Source: Hydractinia symbiolongicarpus (Eukaryota; Cnidaria; Hydrozoa; Anthoathecata; Hydractiniidae). From it: 64,000 bases of DNA. The notes under the pieces were generated by a model that was not told where the DNA came from, did no database searches, and worked only from the letters and a program-made list of their open reading frames with translations. Below are positions 1 through 8,141 of the stretch, in pieces. Every line of letters begins with the position of its first letter. The stretch's first letter is position 1. The position numbers and the translations under genes are program-made. Location: positions 36,251,828 to 36,315,827 of the forward strand of contig NC_079876.1 in the NCBI RefSeq assembly GCF_029227915.1, in the 5' to 3' direction.

Positions 1-9
1 CAACAGGCA

Positions 10-82
10 GGCGCTGTGGCTTAGCGGTTAAAGCGCCTGTCTAGTAAACAGGAGATCCCCGGTTCAAATCCGGGCAGTGCCT
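10..82 (+). tRNA. tRNA-Thr(AGT), reference copy in unit 1
   Basis: 73 nt cloverleaf. Acceptor strand GGCGCTG pairs with CAGTGCC with one G-T wobble at pair 4-69. The anticodon stem CCTGT/ACAGG encloses the loop CTAGTAA, so the anticodon is AGT at 43-45; A34 would become inosine and read ACU, ACC and ACA. The T arm is CCCGG/CCGGG around TTCAAAT. Box A lies in the D arm near 17-28 and box B is GGTTCAAATCC at 61-71. There is no intron and no encoded CCA. Only TTT follows the gene (82-84), too short for a good Pol III stop, so transcription probably runs on into Ser-AGA 58 bp downstream. A 17 bp palindrome lies just upstream of each later copy. Confidence 0.97.
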
Positions 83-140
83 TTAGCAGTAATGTTGTGC
101 TTTCTGGTCGGCCTTGTGGCAATGGCCAGCGGTTTGTCAG
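83..140 (+). other. Thr to Ser-AGA spacer with hairpin, no terminator
   Basis: 58 bp with no run of four T. It contains an imperfect inverted repeat, CTGGTC at 104-109 with GGCCAG at 124-129, and an inner GCC/GGC pair, giving a plausible RNA hairpin. There is no A/T-rich block 20-30 bp before Ser-AGA, unlike the spacers upstream of the other genes. Both facts fit a shared Thr-Ser precursor RNA. The hairpin is lost by deletion in unit 47. Confidence 0.6.
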
Positions 141-222
141 GCTGCGATGGCCGAGTGGTTAAGGCGTTTGACTAGAAATCAAATGGGATCTTCCCGCGTA
201 GGTTCGAATCCTACTCGCAGCG
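141..222 (+). tRNA. tRNA-Ser(AGA), reference copy in unit 1
   Basis: 82 nt class II tRNA. Acceptor GCTGCGA pairs with TCGCAGC, discriminator G. The anticodon stem TTTGA/TCAAA holds the loop CTAGAAA, anticodon AGA at 174-176, which as inosine reads UCU, UCC and UCA. The long variable arm (GGGA/TCCC stem) is the serine identity feature. Box B is GGTTCGAATCC. It differs from the Ser-TGA gene of the same unit at only four bases: the anticodon first base, one compensated stem pair and one T-loop base. A TTTTT stop lies 15 bp downstream. It probably shares a transcript with Thr. Confidence 0.97.
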
Positions 223-319
223 GACGCAAAAAGGTGTTTTTGACACGAACAGAAAGACAGAGCTAGTTCAAATTGTCAGAAAAAGCATGACATCTAAATT
301 ACTTAGTGGTGCGAATGTG
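223..319 (+). other. Ser-AGA to Glu spacer
   Basis: 97 bp. It holds the T5 stop at 237-241 and an A/T block, TAAATTA at 295-301, about 19-25 bp before Glu, in the place where many Pol III genes have a TATA-like element. No reading frame or further structure is seen. Confidence 0.6.
237..241 (+). terminator. Pol III T5 terminator after Ser-AGA
   Basis: TTTTT, 15 bp past the Ser-AGA gene, is the first run of four or more T after the Thr gene, so it probably ends a Thr-Ser transcript. It is reduced to TTTT in unit 26. Confidence 0.75.
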
Positions 320-391
320 TCCCGCATGGTCTAGTGGTTAGGATTTCTGGTTTTCACCCAGGCGGCCCGGGTTCGATTCCCGGTGCGGGAA
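320..391 (+). tRNA. tRNA-Glu(TTC), reference copy in unit 1
   Basis: 72 nt. Acceptor TCCCGCA pairs perfectly with TGCGGGA, discriminator A. The anticodon stem TCTGG/CCAGG encloses TTTTCAC, anticodon TTC at 353-355, reading GAA (and GAG by wobble). The T arm is CCGGG/CCCGG around TTCGATT, box B GGTTCGATTCC. The TTTT inside the anticodon loop is normal for this tRNA family and is evidently tolerated by Pol III. A T6 stop begins 8 bp after the gene. One copy of this gene (unit 49) has the anticodon CTC, and the copies in units 28 and 31 look broken. Confidence 0.97.
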
Positions 392-398
392 GTGTACA

Positions 399-404
399 TT
401 TTTT
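399..404 (+). terminator. Pol III T6 terminator after Glu
   Basis: TTTTTT starts 8 bp past the Glu gene. It is the longest regular stop on the + strand of the unit and is missing only in unit 28. Confidence 0.8.
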
Positions 405-433
405 AAGTTAAGTTGCTCTCTCACGCGTTGATG

Positions 434-440
434 TTATATA
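434..440 (+). promoter_or_regulatory. TATA-like element upstream of tRNA-Cys
   Basis: TTATATA at -34 to -28 relative to the Cys gene. Position and base content fit an upstream Pol III TATA-like element. Function is inferred. Confidence 0.5.
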
Positions 441-467
441 CCCTGTGCGTGGATTCCGTCCTTGGCT

Positions 468-539
468 GGGGATATAGCTCAGTGGTAGAGCATTCGACTG
501 CAGATCGAGAGGTCCCTGGTTCAAACCCGGGTGTCCCCT
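468..539 (+). tRNA. tRNA-Cys(GCA), reference copy in unit 1
   Basis: 72 nt. Acceptor GGGGATA pairs with TGTCCCC with one wobble, discriminator T (U73, the cysteine identity base). The anticodon stem TTCGA/TCGAG holds the loop CTGCAGA, anticodon GCA at 501-503, reading UGC and UGU. Box A TAGCTCAGTGG starts at 474 and box B is GGTTCAAACCC. The T arm is CCTGG/CCGGG with one T-G pair. A T5 stop follows 10 bp downstream. The opposite strand contains a 67-codon open frame in every unit, which I treat as a by-product of the tRNA sequence. Confidence 0.97.
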
Positions 540-613
540 ACTAGTTGGCTTTTTGTCCTCTTCGGCACCTGAGTGGTGAGCTGGTGAATTATTCTGGTTA
601 CCCAGCAATTTCT
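540..613 (+). other. Cys to Ser-TGA spacer
   Basis: 74 bp. It holds the T5 stop and an A/T block AATTATT at 587-593, about 21-27 bp before Ser-TGA. Nothing else is recognised. Confidence 0.55.
550..554 (+). terminator. Pol III T5 terminator after Cys
   Basis: TTTTT, 10 bp past the Cys gene. It becomes T7 in units 20, 24, 26 and 37 (a G to T change just after it) and T4 in unit 19. Confidence 0.75.
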
Positions 614-695
614 GCTGCGATGGCCGAGTGGTTAAGGCGTTTACCTTGAAATCTAATGGGATCTTTCCGCGTAGGTTCGAACCCTACTCGCAGCG
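614..695 (+). pseudogene. tRNA-Ser(TGA) copy of unit 1, anticodon stem disrupted
   Basis: In the other 54 units this 82 nt gene is a normal tRNA-Ser: acceptor GCTGCGA/TCGCAGC, anticodon stem TTAGA/TCTAA (A31-T39 is G-T in units 18, 21, 24 and 26), loop CTTGAAA with anticodon TGA (UCA and UCG), long variable arm, box B GGTTCGAACCC. In unit 1 three adjacent bases (642-644) read TAC instead of AGA. This breaks three of the five anticodon-stem pairs, although the anticodon TGA itself remains at 647-649. There is also a C to T change in the variable arm. The copy can probably still be transcribed, because boxes A and B are intact, but it is unlikely to fold well. It could instead reflect an assembly or read error near the window start. 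Confidence 0.6.
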
Positions 696-775
696 AATCT
701 ACAAACATTCTTTTTGATCTGGTCAAGTGTCTATCACAACGTACAGACCTTTGCCATGTGATAAAATTGATCATG
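696..775 (+). other. Ser-TGA to Phe spacer
   Basis: 80 bp holding the T5 stop. The stretch just before Phe is moderately A/T rich but has no clear TATA-like block. Unit 1 has A where most units have G, 12 bp before Phe. Confidence 0.5.
711..715 (+). terminator. Pol III T5 terminator after Ser-TGA
   Basis: TTTTT, 15 bp past the Ser-TGA gene, intact in all units. Confidence 0.75.
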
Positions 776-791
776 GCCGAGATAGCTCAGG

Positions 792-831
<40 letters not shown>

Positions 832-848
832 AATCCCGGGTCTCGGCA
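776..848 (+). tRNA. tRNA-Phe(GAA), copy in unit 1
   Basis: 73 nt. Acceptor GCCGAGA/TCTCGGC, discriminator A. The anticodon stem TCAGA/TCTGA holds CTGAAGA, anticodon GAA at 809-811, reading UUC and UUU. Box A is TAGCTCAGTTGG in other units; unit 1 has G for T at 791 in the D loop, a mild change. Box B is GGTTCAATCCC, T arm CCTGG/CCGGG. TTTT follows directly at 849-852. The next gene, Gly, points toward it from the other strand. Confidence 0.95.
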
Positions 849-852
849 TTTT
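849..852 (+). terminator. Pol III T4 terminator after Phe
   Basis: TTTT abuts the Phe gene with no spacing. A 6 bp hairpin (857-862 with 867-872, four-base loop) follows, and the T-rich tract at 920-951 would act as a back-up stop. Confidence 0.75.
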
Positions 853-976
853 ATCACTGCCCAGCAGGGCGGTTTGAGGTGGTGAATGCAAGCAGCCGTA
901 TCACTTTTCTTCATCTATGTTTTTTTATTTATTTTCCTTCCTTTCTTTTTTACGGAGGGTATTTTCAGGTGTAGGT

Positions 977-980
977 AAAA
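977..980 (-). terminator. Pol III T4 terminator after Gly (minus strand)
   Basis: AAAA on the + strand is TTTT on the - strand, beginning 6 bp past the 3' end of the Gly gene. Confidence 0.7.
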
Positions 981-985
981 CACGA

Positions 986-1056
986 TGCATTGGCGGGGAA
1001 TCGAACCCCGGTCTCCCGCGTGGCAGGCGAGAATTCTACCACTGAACCGCCAATGC
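986..1056 (-). tRNA. tRNA-Gly(GCC), copy in unit 1
   Basis: 71 nt, on the strand opposite the other six. Read on the - strand: acceptor GCATTGG/CCAATGC, discriminator A, anticodon loop CTGCCAC with anticodon GCC (GGC and GGU), T arm CGGGG/CCCCG around TTCGATT. In unit 1 base 8 is C where nearly all other units have the near-universal T8 (position 1049; also changed in unit 9). U8 pairs with A14 in the folded tRNA, so this copy may be weaker. The same DNA read on the + strand gives a 65-codon open frame that runs into the next Thr gene; I regard it as spurious. Confidence 0.94.
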
Positions 1057-1172
1057 GTTACTACTCATTTCCAAAATTTCCGAGTGACAGTGTATCACGT
1101 CCCGGTGTGTTAGTAGCCTTAACGGCATTTCAGACGTGTGATATTGAGATTTTCAAAATCTCCCAACAGGCA
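1057..1172. other. Divergent Gly/Thr spacer with 17 bp palindrome
   Basis: 116 bp between the starts of Gly (minus) and the next Thr (plus), so it carries upstream sequences for both. An AAATTTT block (on the - strand) lies about 20 bp upstream of Gly. A perfect palindrome, GAGATTTT-C-AAAATCTC, lies at 1146-1162, ending 10 bp before Thr. Confidence 0.6.
1146..1162. promoter_or_regulatory. 17 bp palindrome upstream of tRNA-Thr
   Basis: Two perfect 8 bp arms around a single C, at -27 to -11 of the Thr gene. It repeats in every unit; the copy before the unit 6 Thr gene has one arm base changed (5808). Its A/T core sits where a Pol III upstream element would be. A protein-binding role is a guess. 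Confidence 0.45.
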
Positions 1173-1943
1173 GGCGCTGTGGCTTAGCGGTTAAAGCGCC
1201 TGTCTAGTAAACAGGAGATCCCCGGTTCAAATCTGGGCAGTGCCTTTAGCAGTAATGTTGTGCTTTCTGGTCGGCCTTGTGGCAATGGCCAGCGGTTTGT
1301 CAGGCTGCGATGGCCGAGTGGTTAAGGCGTTTGACTAGAAATCAAATGGGATCTTCCCGCGTAGGTTCGAATCCTACTCGCAGCGGACGCAAAAAGGTGT
1401 TTTTGACACGAACAGAAAGACAGAGCTAGTTCAAATTGTCAGAAAAAGCATGACATCTAAATTACTTAGTGGTGCGAATGTGTCCCGCATGGTCTAGTGG
1501 TTAGGATTTCTGGTTTTCACCCAGGCGGCCCGGGTTCGATTCCCGGTGCGGGAAGTGTACATTTTTTAAGTTAAGTTGCTCTCTCACGCGTTGATGTTAT
1601 ATACCCTGTGCGTGGATTCCGTCCTTGGCTGGGGATATAGCTCAGTGGTAGAGCATTCGACTGCAGATCGAGAGGTCCCTGGTTCAAACCCGGGTGTCCC
1701 CTACTAGTTGGCTTTTTGTCCTCTTCGGCACCTGAGTGGTGAGCTGGTGAATTATTCTGGTTACCCAGCAATTTCTGCTGCGATGGCCGAGTGGTTAAGG
1801 CGTTAGACTTGAAATCTAATGGGATCTTCCCGCGTAGGTTCCAACCCTACTCGCAGCGAATCTACAAACATTCTTTTTGATCTGGTCAAGTGTCTATCAC
1901 AACGTACAGACCTTTGCCATGTGATAGAATTGATCATGGCCGA

Positions 1944-1994
<51 letters not shown>

Positions 1995-2326
1995 AATCCC
2001 GGGTCTCGGCATTTTATCACTGCCCAGCAGGGCGGTTTGAGGTGGTGAATGCAAGCAGCCGTAGCACTTTTCTTCAGCTATGTTTTTTTATTTATTTTCC
2101 TTCCTTTCTTTTTTACGGAGGGTGTTTTCAGGTGTAGGTAAAACACGATGCATTGGCGGGGAATCGAACCCCGGTCTCCCGCGTGGCAGGCGAGAATTCT
2201 ACCACTGAACCACCAATGCGTTACTACTCATTTCCAAAATTTCCGAGTGACAGTGTATCACGTCCCGGTGTGTTAGTAGCCTTAACGGCATTTCAGACGT
2301 GTGATATTGAGATTTTCAAAATCTCC
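1164..2326 (+). repeat. Repeat unit 2 (7 tRNA genes)
   Basis: Thr 1173-1245; Ser-AGA 1304-1385; Glu 1483-1554; Cys 1631-1702; Ser-TGA 1777-1858; Phe 1939-2011; Gly(-) 2149-2219. Differences: Thr T-stem C to T at 1234; Ser-TGA T-loop G to C at 1842 (inside box B). Confidence 0.95.
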
Positions 2327-3106
2327 CAACAGGCAGGCGCTGTGGCTTAGCGGTTAAAGCGCCTGTCTAGTAAACAGGAGATCCCAGGTTCAAATCCGGG
2401 CAGTGCCTTTAGCAGTAATGTTGTGCTTTCTGGTCGGCCTTGTGGCAATGGCCAGCGGTTTGTCAGGCTGCGATGGCCGAGTGGTTAAGGCGTTTGACTA
2501 GAAATCAAATGGGATCTTCCCGCGTAGGTTCGAATCCTACTCGCAGCGGACGCAAAAAGGTGTTTTTGACACGAACAGAAAGACAGAGCTAGTTCAAATT
2601 GTCAGAAAAAGCATGACATCTAAATTACTTAGTGGTGCGAATGTGTCCCGCATGGTCTAGTGGTTAGGATTTCTGGTTTTCACCCAGGCGGCCCGGGTTC
2701 GATTCCCGGTGCGGGAAGTGTACATTTTTTAAGTTAAGTTGCTCTCTCACGCGTTGATGTTATATACCCTGTGCGTGGATTCCGTCCTTGGCTGGGGATA
2801 TAGCTCAGTGGTAGAGCATTCGACTGCAGATCGAGAGGTCCCTGGTTCAAACCCGGGTGTCCCCTACTAGTTGGCTTTTTGTCCTCTTCGGCACCTGAGT
2901 GGTGAGCTGGTGAATTATTCTGGTTACCCAGCAATTTCTGCTGCGATGGCCGAGTGGTTAAGGCGTTAGACTTGAAATCTAATGGGATCTTCCCGCGTAG
3001 GTTCGAACCCTACTCGCAGCGAATCTACAAACATTCTTTTTGATCTGGTCAAGTGTCTATCACAACGTACAGACCTTTGCCATGTGATAGAATTGATCAT
3101 GGCCGA

Positions 3107-3157
<51 letters not shown>

Positions 3158-3489
3158 AATCCCGGGTCTCGGCATTTTATCACTGCCCAGCAGGGCGGTT
3201 TGAGGTGGTGAATGCAAGCAGCCGTATCACTTTTCTTCATCTATGTTTTTTTATTTATTTTCCTTCCTTTCTTTTTTACGGAGGGTATTTTCAGGTGTAG
3301 GTAAAACACGATGCATTGGCGGGGAATCGAACCCCGGTCTCCCGCGTGGCAGGCGAGAATTCTACCACTGAACCACCAATGCGTTACTACTCATTTCCAA
3401 AATTTCCGAGTGACAGTGTATCACGTCCCGGTGTGTTAGTAGCCTTAACGGCATTTCAGACGTGTGATATTGAGATTTTCAAAATCTCC
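2327..3489 (+). repeat. Repeat unit 3 (7 tRNA genes)
   Basis: Thr 2336-2408; Ser-AGA 2467-2548; Glu 2646-2717; Cys 2794-2865; Ser-TGA 2940-3021; Phe 3102-3174; Gly(-) 3312-3382. Thr has a T-stem mismatch, C51 to A at 2386, shared with units 4, 11 and 13. Confidence 0.95.
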
Positions 3490-4269
3490 CAACAGGCAGG
3501 CGCTGTGGCTTAGCGGTTAAAGCGCCTGTCTAGTAAACAGGAGATCCCAGGTTCAAATCCGGGCAGTGCCTTTAGCAGTAATGTTGTGCTTTCTGGTCGG
3601 CCTTGTGGCAATGGCCAGCGGTTTGTCAGGCTGCGATGGCCGAGTGGTTAAGGCGTTTGACTAGAAATCAAATGGGATCTTCCCGCGTAGGTTCGAATCC
3701 TACTCGCAGCGGACGCAAAAAGGTGTTTTTGACACGAACAGAAAGACAGAGCTAGTTCAAATTGTCAGAAAAAGCATGACATCTAAATTACTTAGTGGTG
3801 CGAATGTGTCCCGCATGGTCTAGTGGTTAGGATTTCTGGTTTTCACCCAGGCGGCCCGGGTTCGATTCCCGGTGCGGGAAGTGTACATTTTTTAAGTTAA
3901 GTTGCTCTCTCACGCCTTGATGTTATATACCCTGTGCGTGGATTCCGTCCTTGGCTGGGGATATAGCTCAGTGGTAGAGCATTCGACTGCAGATCGAGAG
4001 GTCCCTGGTTCAAACCCGGGTGTCCCCTACTAGTTGGCTTTTTGTCCTCTTCGGCACCTGAGTGGTGAGCTGGTGAATTATTCTGGTTACCCAGCAATTT
4101 CTGCTGCGATGGCCGAGTGGTTAAGGCGTTAGACTTGAAATCTAATGGGATCTTCCCGCGTAGGTTCGAACCCTACTCGCAGCGAATCTACAAACATTCT
4201 TTTTGATCTGGTCAAGTGTCTATCACAACGTACAGACCTTTGCCATGTGATAGAATTGATCATGGCCGA

Positions 4270-4320
<51 letters not shown>

Positions 4321-4652
4321 AATCCCGGGTCTCGGCATTTTATCACTGCCCAGCAGGGCGGTTTGAGGTGGTGAATGCAAGCAGCCGTATCACTTTTCTT
4401 CATCTATGTTTTTTTATTTATTTTCCTTCCTTTCTTTTTTACGGAGGGTATTTTCAGGTGTAGGTAAAACACGATGCATTGGCGGGGAATCGAACCCCGG
4501 TCTCCCGCGTGGCAGGCGAGAATTCTACCACTGAACCACCAATGCGTTACTACTCATTTCCAAAATTTCCGAGTGACAGTGTATCACGTCCCGGTGTGTT
4601 AGTAGCTTTAACGGCATTTCAGACGTGTGATATTGAGATTTTCAAAATCTCC
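3490..4652 (+). repeat. Repeat unit 4 (7 tRNA genes)
   Basis: Thr 3499-3571; Ser-AGA 3630-3711; Glu 3809-3880; Cys 3957-4028; Ser-TGA 4103-4184; Phe 4265-4337; Gly(-) 4475-4545. Thr C51 to A at 3549; otherwise spacer changes only. Confidence 0.95.
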
Positions 4653-5432
4653 CAACAGGCAGGCTCTGTGGCTTAGCGGTTAAAGCGCCTGTCTAGTAAA
4701 CAGGAGATCCCCGGTTCAAATCCGGGCAGTGCCTTTAGCAGTAATGTTGTGCTTTCTGGTCGGCCTTGTGGCAATGGCCAGCGGTTTGCCAGGCTGCGAT
4801 GGCCGAGTGGTTAAGGCGTTTGACTAGAAATCAAATGGGATCTTCCCGCGTAGGTTCGAATCCTACTCGCAGCGGACGCAAAAAGGTGTTTTTGACACGA
4901 ACAGAAAGACAGAGCTAGTTCAAATTGTCAGAAAAAGCATGACATCTAAATTACTTAGTGGTGCGAATGTGTCCGGCATGGTCTAGTGGTTAGGATTTCT
5001 GGTTTTCACCCAGGCGGCCCGGGTTCGATTCCCGGTGCGGGAAGTGTACATTTTTTAAGTTAAGTTGCTCTCTCACGCGTTGATGTTATATACCCTGTGC
5101 GTGGATTCCGTCCTTGGCTGGGGATATAGCTCAGTGGTAGAGCATTCGACTGCAGATCGAGACGTCCCTGGTTCAAACCCGGGTGTCCCCTACTAGTTGG
5201 CTTTTTGTCCTCTTCGGCACCTGAGTGGTGAGCTGGTGAATTATTCTGGTTACCCAGCAATTTCTGCTGCGATGGCCGAGTGGTTAAGGCGTTAGACTTG
5301 AAATCTAATGGGATCTTCCCGCGTAGGTTCGAACCATACTCGCAGCGAATCTACAAACATTCTTTTTGATCTGGTCAAGTGTCTATCACAACGTACAGAC
5401 CTTTGCCATGTGATAGAATTGATCATGGCCGA

Positions 5433-5483
<51 letters not shown>

Positions 5484-5815
5484 AATCCCGGGTCTCGGCA
5501 TTTTATCACTGCCCAGCAGGGCGGTTTGAGGTGGTGAATGCAAGCAGCCGTAGCACTTTTCTTCAGCTATGTTTTTTTATTTATTTTCCTTCCTTTCTTT
5601 TTTACGGAGGGTATTTTCAGGTGTAGGTAAAACACGATGCATTGGCGGGGAATCGAACCCCGGTCTCCCGCGTGGCAGGCGAGAATTCTACCACTGAACC
5701 ACCAATGCGTTACTACTCATTTCCAAAATTTCCGAGTGACAGTGTATCACGTCCCGGTGTGTTAGTAGCCTTAACGGCATTTCAGACGTGTGATATTGAG
5801 ATTTTCACAATCTCC
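4653..5815 (+). repeat. Repeat unit 5 (7 tRNA genes, four altered)
   Basis: Thr 4662-4734; Ser-AGA 4793-4874; Glu 4972-5043; Cys 5120-5191; Ser-TGA 5266-5347; Phe 5428-5500; Gly(-) 5638-5708. Thr acceptor G4 to T (4665); Glu acceptor C4 to G (4975, mismatch); Cys variable loop G to C (5163); Ser-TGA T-stem C to A (5336). The palindrome before the next Thr is broken at 5808. Confidence 0.95.
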
Positions 5816-6595
5816 CAACAGGCAGGCGCTGTGGCTTAGCGGTTAAAGCGCCTGTCTAGTAAACAGGAGATCCCCGGTTCAAATCCGGGCAGTGCCTTTA
5901 GCAGTAATGTTGTGCTTTCTGGTCGGCCTTGTGGCAATGGCCAGCGGTTTGCCAGGCTGCGATGGCCGAGTGGTTAAGGCGTTTGACTAGAAATCAAATG
6001 GGATCTTCCCGCGTAGGTTCGAATCCTACTCGCAGCGGACGCAAAAAGGTGTTTTTGACACGAACAGAAAGACAGAGCTAGTTCAAATTGTCAGAAAAAG
6101 CATGACATCTAAATTACTTAGTGGTGCGAATGTGTCCCGCATGGTCTAGTGGTTAGGATTTCTGGTTTTCACCCAGGCGGCCCGGGTTCGATTCCCGGTG
6201 CGGGAAGTGTACATTTTTTAAGTTAAGTTGCTCTCTCACGCGTTGATGTTATATACCCTGTGCGTGGATTCCGTCCTTGGCTGGGGATATAGCTCAGTGG
6301 TAGAGCATTCGACTGCAGATCGAGAGGTCCCTGGTTCAAACACGGGTGTCCCCTACTAGTTGGCTTTTTGTCCTCTTCGGCACCTGAGTGGTGAGCTGGT
6401 GAATTATTCTGGTTACCCAGCAATTTCTGCTGCGATGGCCGAGTGGTTAAGGCGTTAGACTTGAAATCTAATGGGATCTTCCCGCGTAGGTTCGAACCCT
6501 ACTCGCAGCGAATCTACAAACATTCTTTTTGATCTGGTCAAGTGTCTATCACAACGTACAGACCTTTGCCATGTGATAGAATTGATCATGGCCGA

Positions 6596-6646
<51 letters not shown>

Positions 6647-6978
6647 AATCCCGGGTCTCGGCATTTTATCACTGCCCAGCAGGGCGGTTTGAGGTGGTGA
6701 ATGCAAGCAGCCGTAGCACTTTTCTTCAGCTATGTTTTTTTATTTATTTTCCTTCCTTTCTTTCTAACGGAGGGTATTTTCAGGTGTAGGTAAAACACGA
6801 TGCATTGGCGGAGAATCGAACCCCGGTCTCCCGCGTGGCAGGCGAGAATTCTACCACTGAACAACCAATGCGTTACTACTCATTTCCAAAATTTCCGAGT
6901 GACAGTGTATCACGTCCCGGTGTGTTAGTAGCCTTAACGGCATTTCAGACGTGTGATATTGAGATTTTCAAAATCTCC
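5816..6978 (+). repeat. Repeat unit 6 (7 tRNA genes)
   Basis: Thr 5825-5897; Ser-AGA 5956-6037; Glu 6135-6206; Cys 6283-6354; Ser-TGA 6429-6510; Phe 6591-6663; Gly(-) 6801-6871. Cys T-stem mismatch (6342); Gly T-stem wobble (6812, shared with unit 47) and base 9 changed (6863). Confidence 0.95.
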
Positions 6979-7758
6979 CAACAGGCAGGCGCTGTGGCTT
7001 AGCGGTTAAAGCGCCTGTCTAGTAAACAGGAGATCCCCGGTTCAAATCCGGGCAGTGCCTTTAGCAGTAATGTTGTGCTTTCTGGTCGGCCTTGTGGCAA
7101 TGGCCAGCGGTTTGTCAGGCTGCGATGGCCGAGTGGTTAAGGCGTTTGACTAGAAATCAAATGGGATCTTCCCGCGTAGGTTCGAATCCTACTCGCAGCG
7201 GACGCAAAAAGGTGTTTTTGACACGAACAGAAAGACAGAGCTAGTTCAAATTGTCAGAAAAAGCATGACATCTAAATTACTTAGTGGTGCGAATGTGTCC
7301 CGCATGGTCTAGTGGTTAGGATTTCTGGTTTTCACCCAGGCGGCCCGGGTTCGATTCCCGGTGCGGGAAGTGTACATTTTTTAAGTTAAGTTGCTCTCTC
7401 ACGCGTTGATGTTATATACCCTGTGCGTGGATTCCGTCCTTGGCTGGGGATATAGCTCAGTGGTAGAGCATTCGACTGCAGATCGAGAGGTCCCTGGTTC
7501 AAACCCGGGTGTGCCCTACTAGTTGGCTTTTTGTCCTCTTCGGCACCTGAGTGGTGAGCTGGTGAATTATTCTGGTTACCCAGCAATTTCTGCTGCGATG
7601 GCCGAGTGGTTAAGGCGTTAGACTTGAAATCTAATGGGATCTTCCCGCGTAGGTTCGAACCCTACTCGCAGCGAATCTACAAACATTCTTTTTGATCTGG
7701 TCAAGTGTCTATCACAACGTACAGACCTTTGCCATGTGATAGAATTGATCATGGCCGA

Positions 7759-7809
<51 letters not shown>

Positions 7810-8141
7810 AATCCCGGGTCTCGGCATTTTATCACTGCCCAGCAGGGCGGTTTGAGGTGGTGAATGCAAGCAGCCGTAGCACTTTTCTTCAGCTATGTTT
7901 TTTTATTTATTTTCCTTCCTTTCTTTTTTACGGAGGGTATTTTCAGGTGTAGGTAAAACACGATGCATTGGCGGGGAATCGAACCCCGGTCTCCCGCGTG
8001 GCAGGCGAGAATTCTACCACTGAACCACCAATGCGTTACTACTCATTTCCAAAATTTCCGAGTGACAGTGTATCACGTCCCGGTGTGTTAGTAGCCTTAA
8101 CGGCATTTCAGACGTGTGATATTGAGATTTTCAAAATCTCC
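6979..8141 (+). repeat. Repeat unit 7 (7 tRNA genes)
   Basis: Thr 6988-7060; Ser-AGA 7119-7200; Glu 7298-7369; Cys 7446-7517; Ser-TGA 7592-7673; Phe 7754-7826; Gly(-) 7964-8034. Cys acceptor C to G at 7513 makes a G-G mismatch. Confidence 0.95.

Larger units (their letters stand above)
392..467 (+). other. Glu to Cys spacer with TATA-like element
   Basis: 76 bp. After the T6 stop it holds TTATATA at 434-440, which is 28 to 34 bp before the Cys gene. This is the spacing of upstream TATA-like elements that help place TFIIIB on some tRNA genes. The element is intact in nearly all units; unit 22 has TTATTAA. Confidence 0.6.
849..985. other. Convergent Phe/Gly spacer with pyrimidine tract
   Basis: 137 bp, the longest spacer. 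After the Phe stop it holds a GC hairpin at 857-872 and a 32 bp T/C tract at 920-951, interrupted only by two A, that includes runs of 7, 4 and 6 T. It then holds the Gly stop at 977-980. The tract separates two converging Pol III genes and would catch read-through from the Phe side. Units 1, 3 and 4 share two differences from the rest, at 904 and 914. Confidence 0.6.

Noticed and set aside
353-355. TTTT in the Glu anticodon loop as a premature Pol III stop
   Set aside because: Glu-TTC tRNAs of this family normally have this loop and are expressed.
408-608. 66-codon open frame on the - strand across the Cys gene, in every unit
   Set aside because: It is antisense to tRNA-Cys with spacer on both sides. 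No codon-level constraint, signal or domain is seen.
656-877. 73-codon open frame on the + strand from Ser-TGA through Phe
   Set aside because: It overlaps two tRNA genes in the sense direction and spans a Pol III terminator; not a believable protein gene.
990-1187. 65-codon open frame on the + strand across the Gly gene, present in almost every unit
   Set aside because: It is the antisense of tRNA-Gly and runs into the Thr gene. It recurs only because the units are near identical, and changes in it follow tRNA positions. Such antisense-tRNA peptides are a common false prediction in genome databases.
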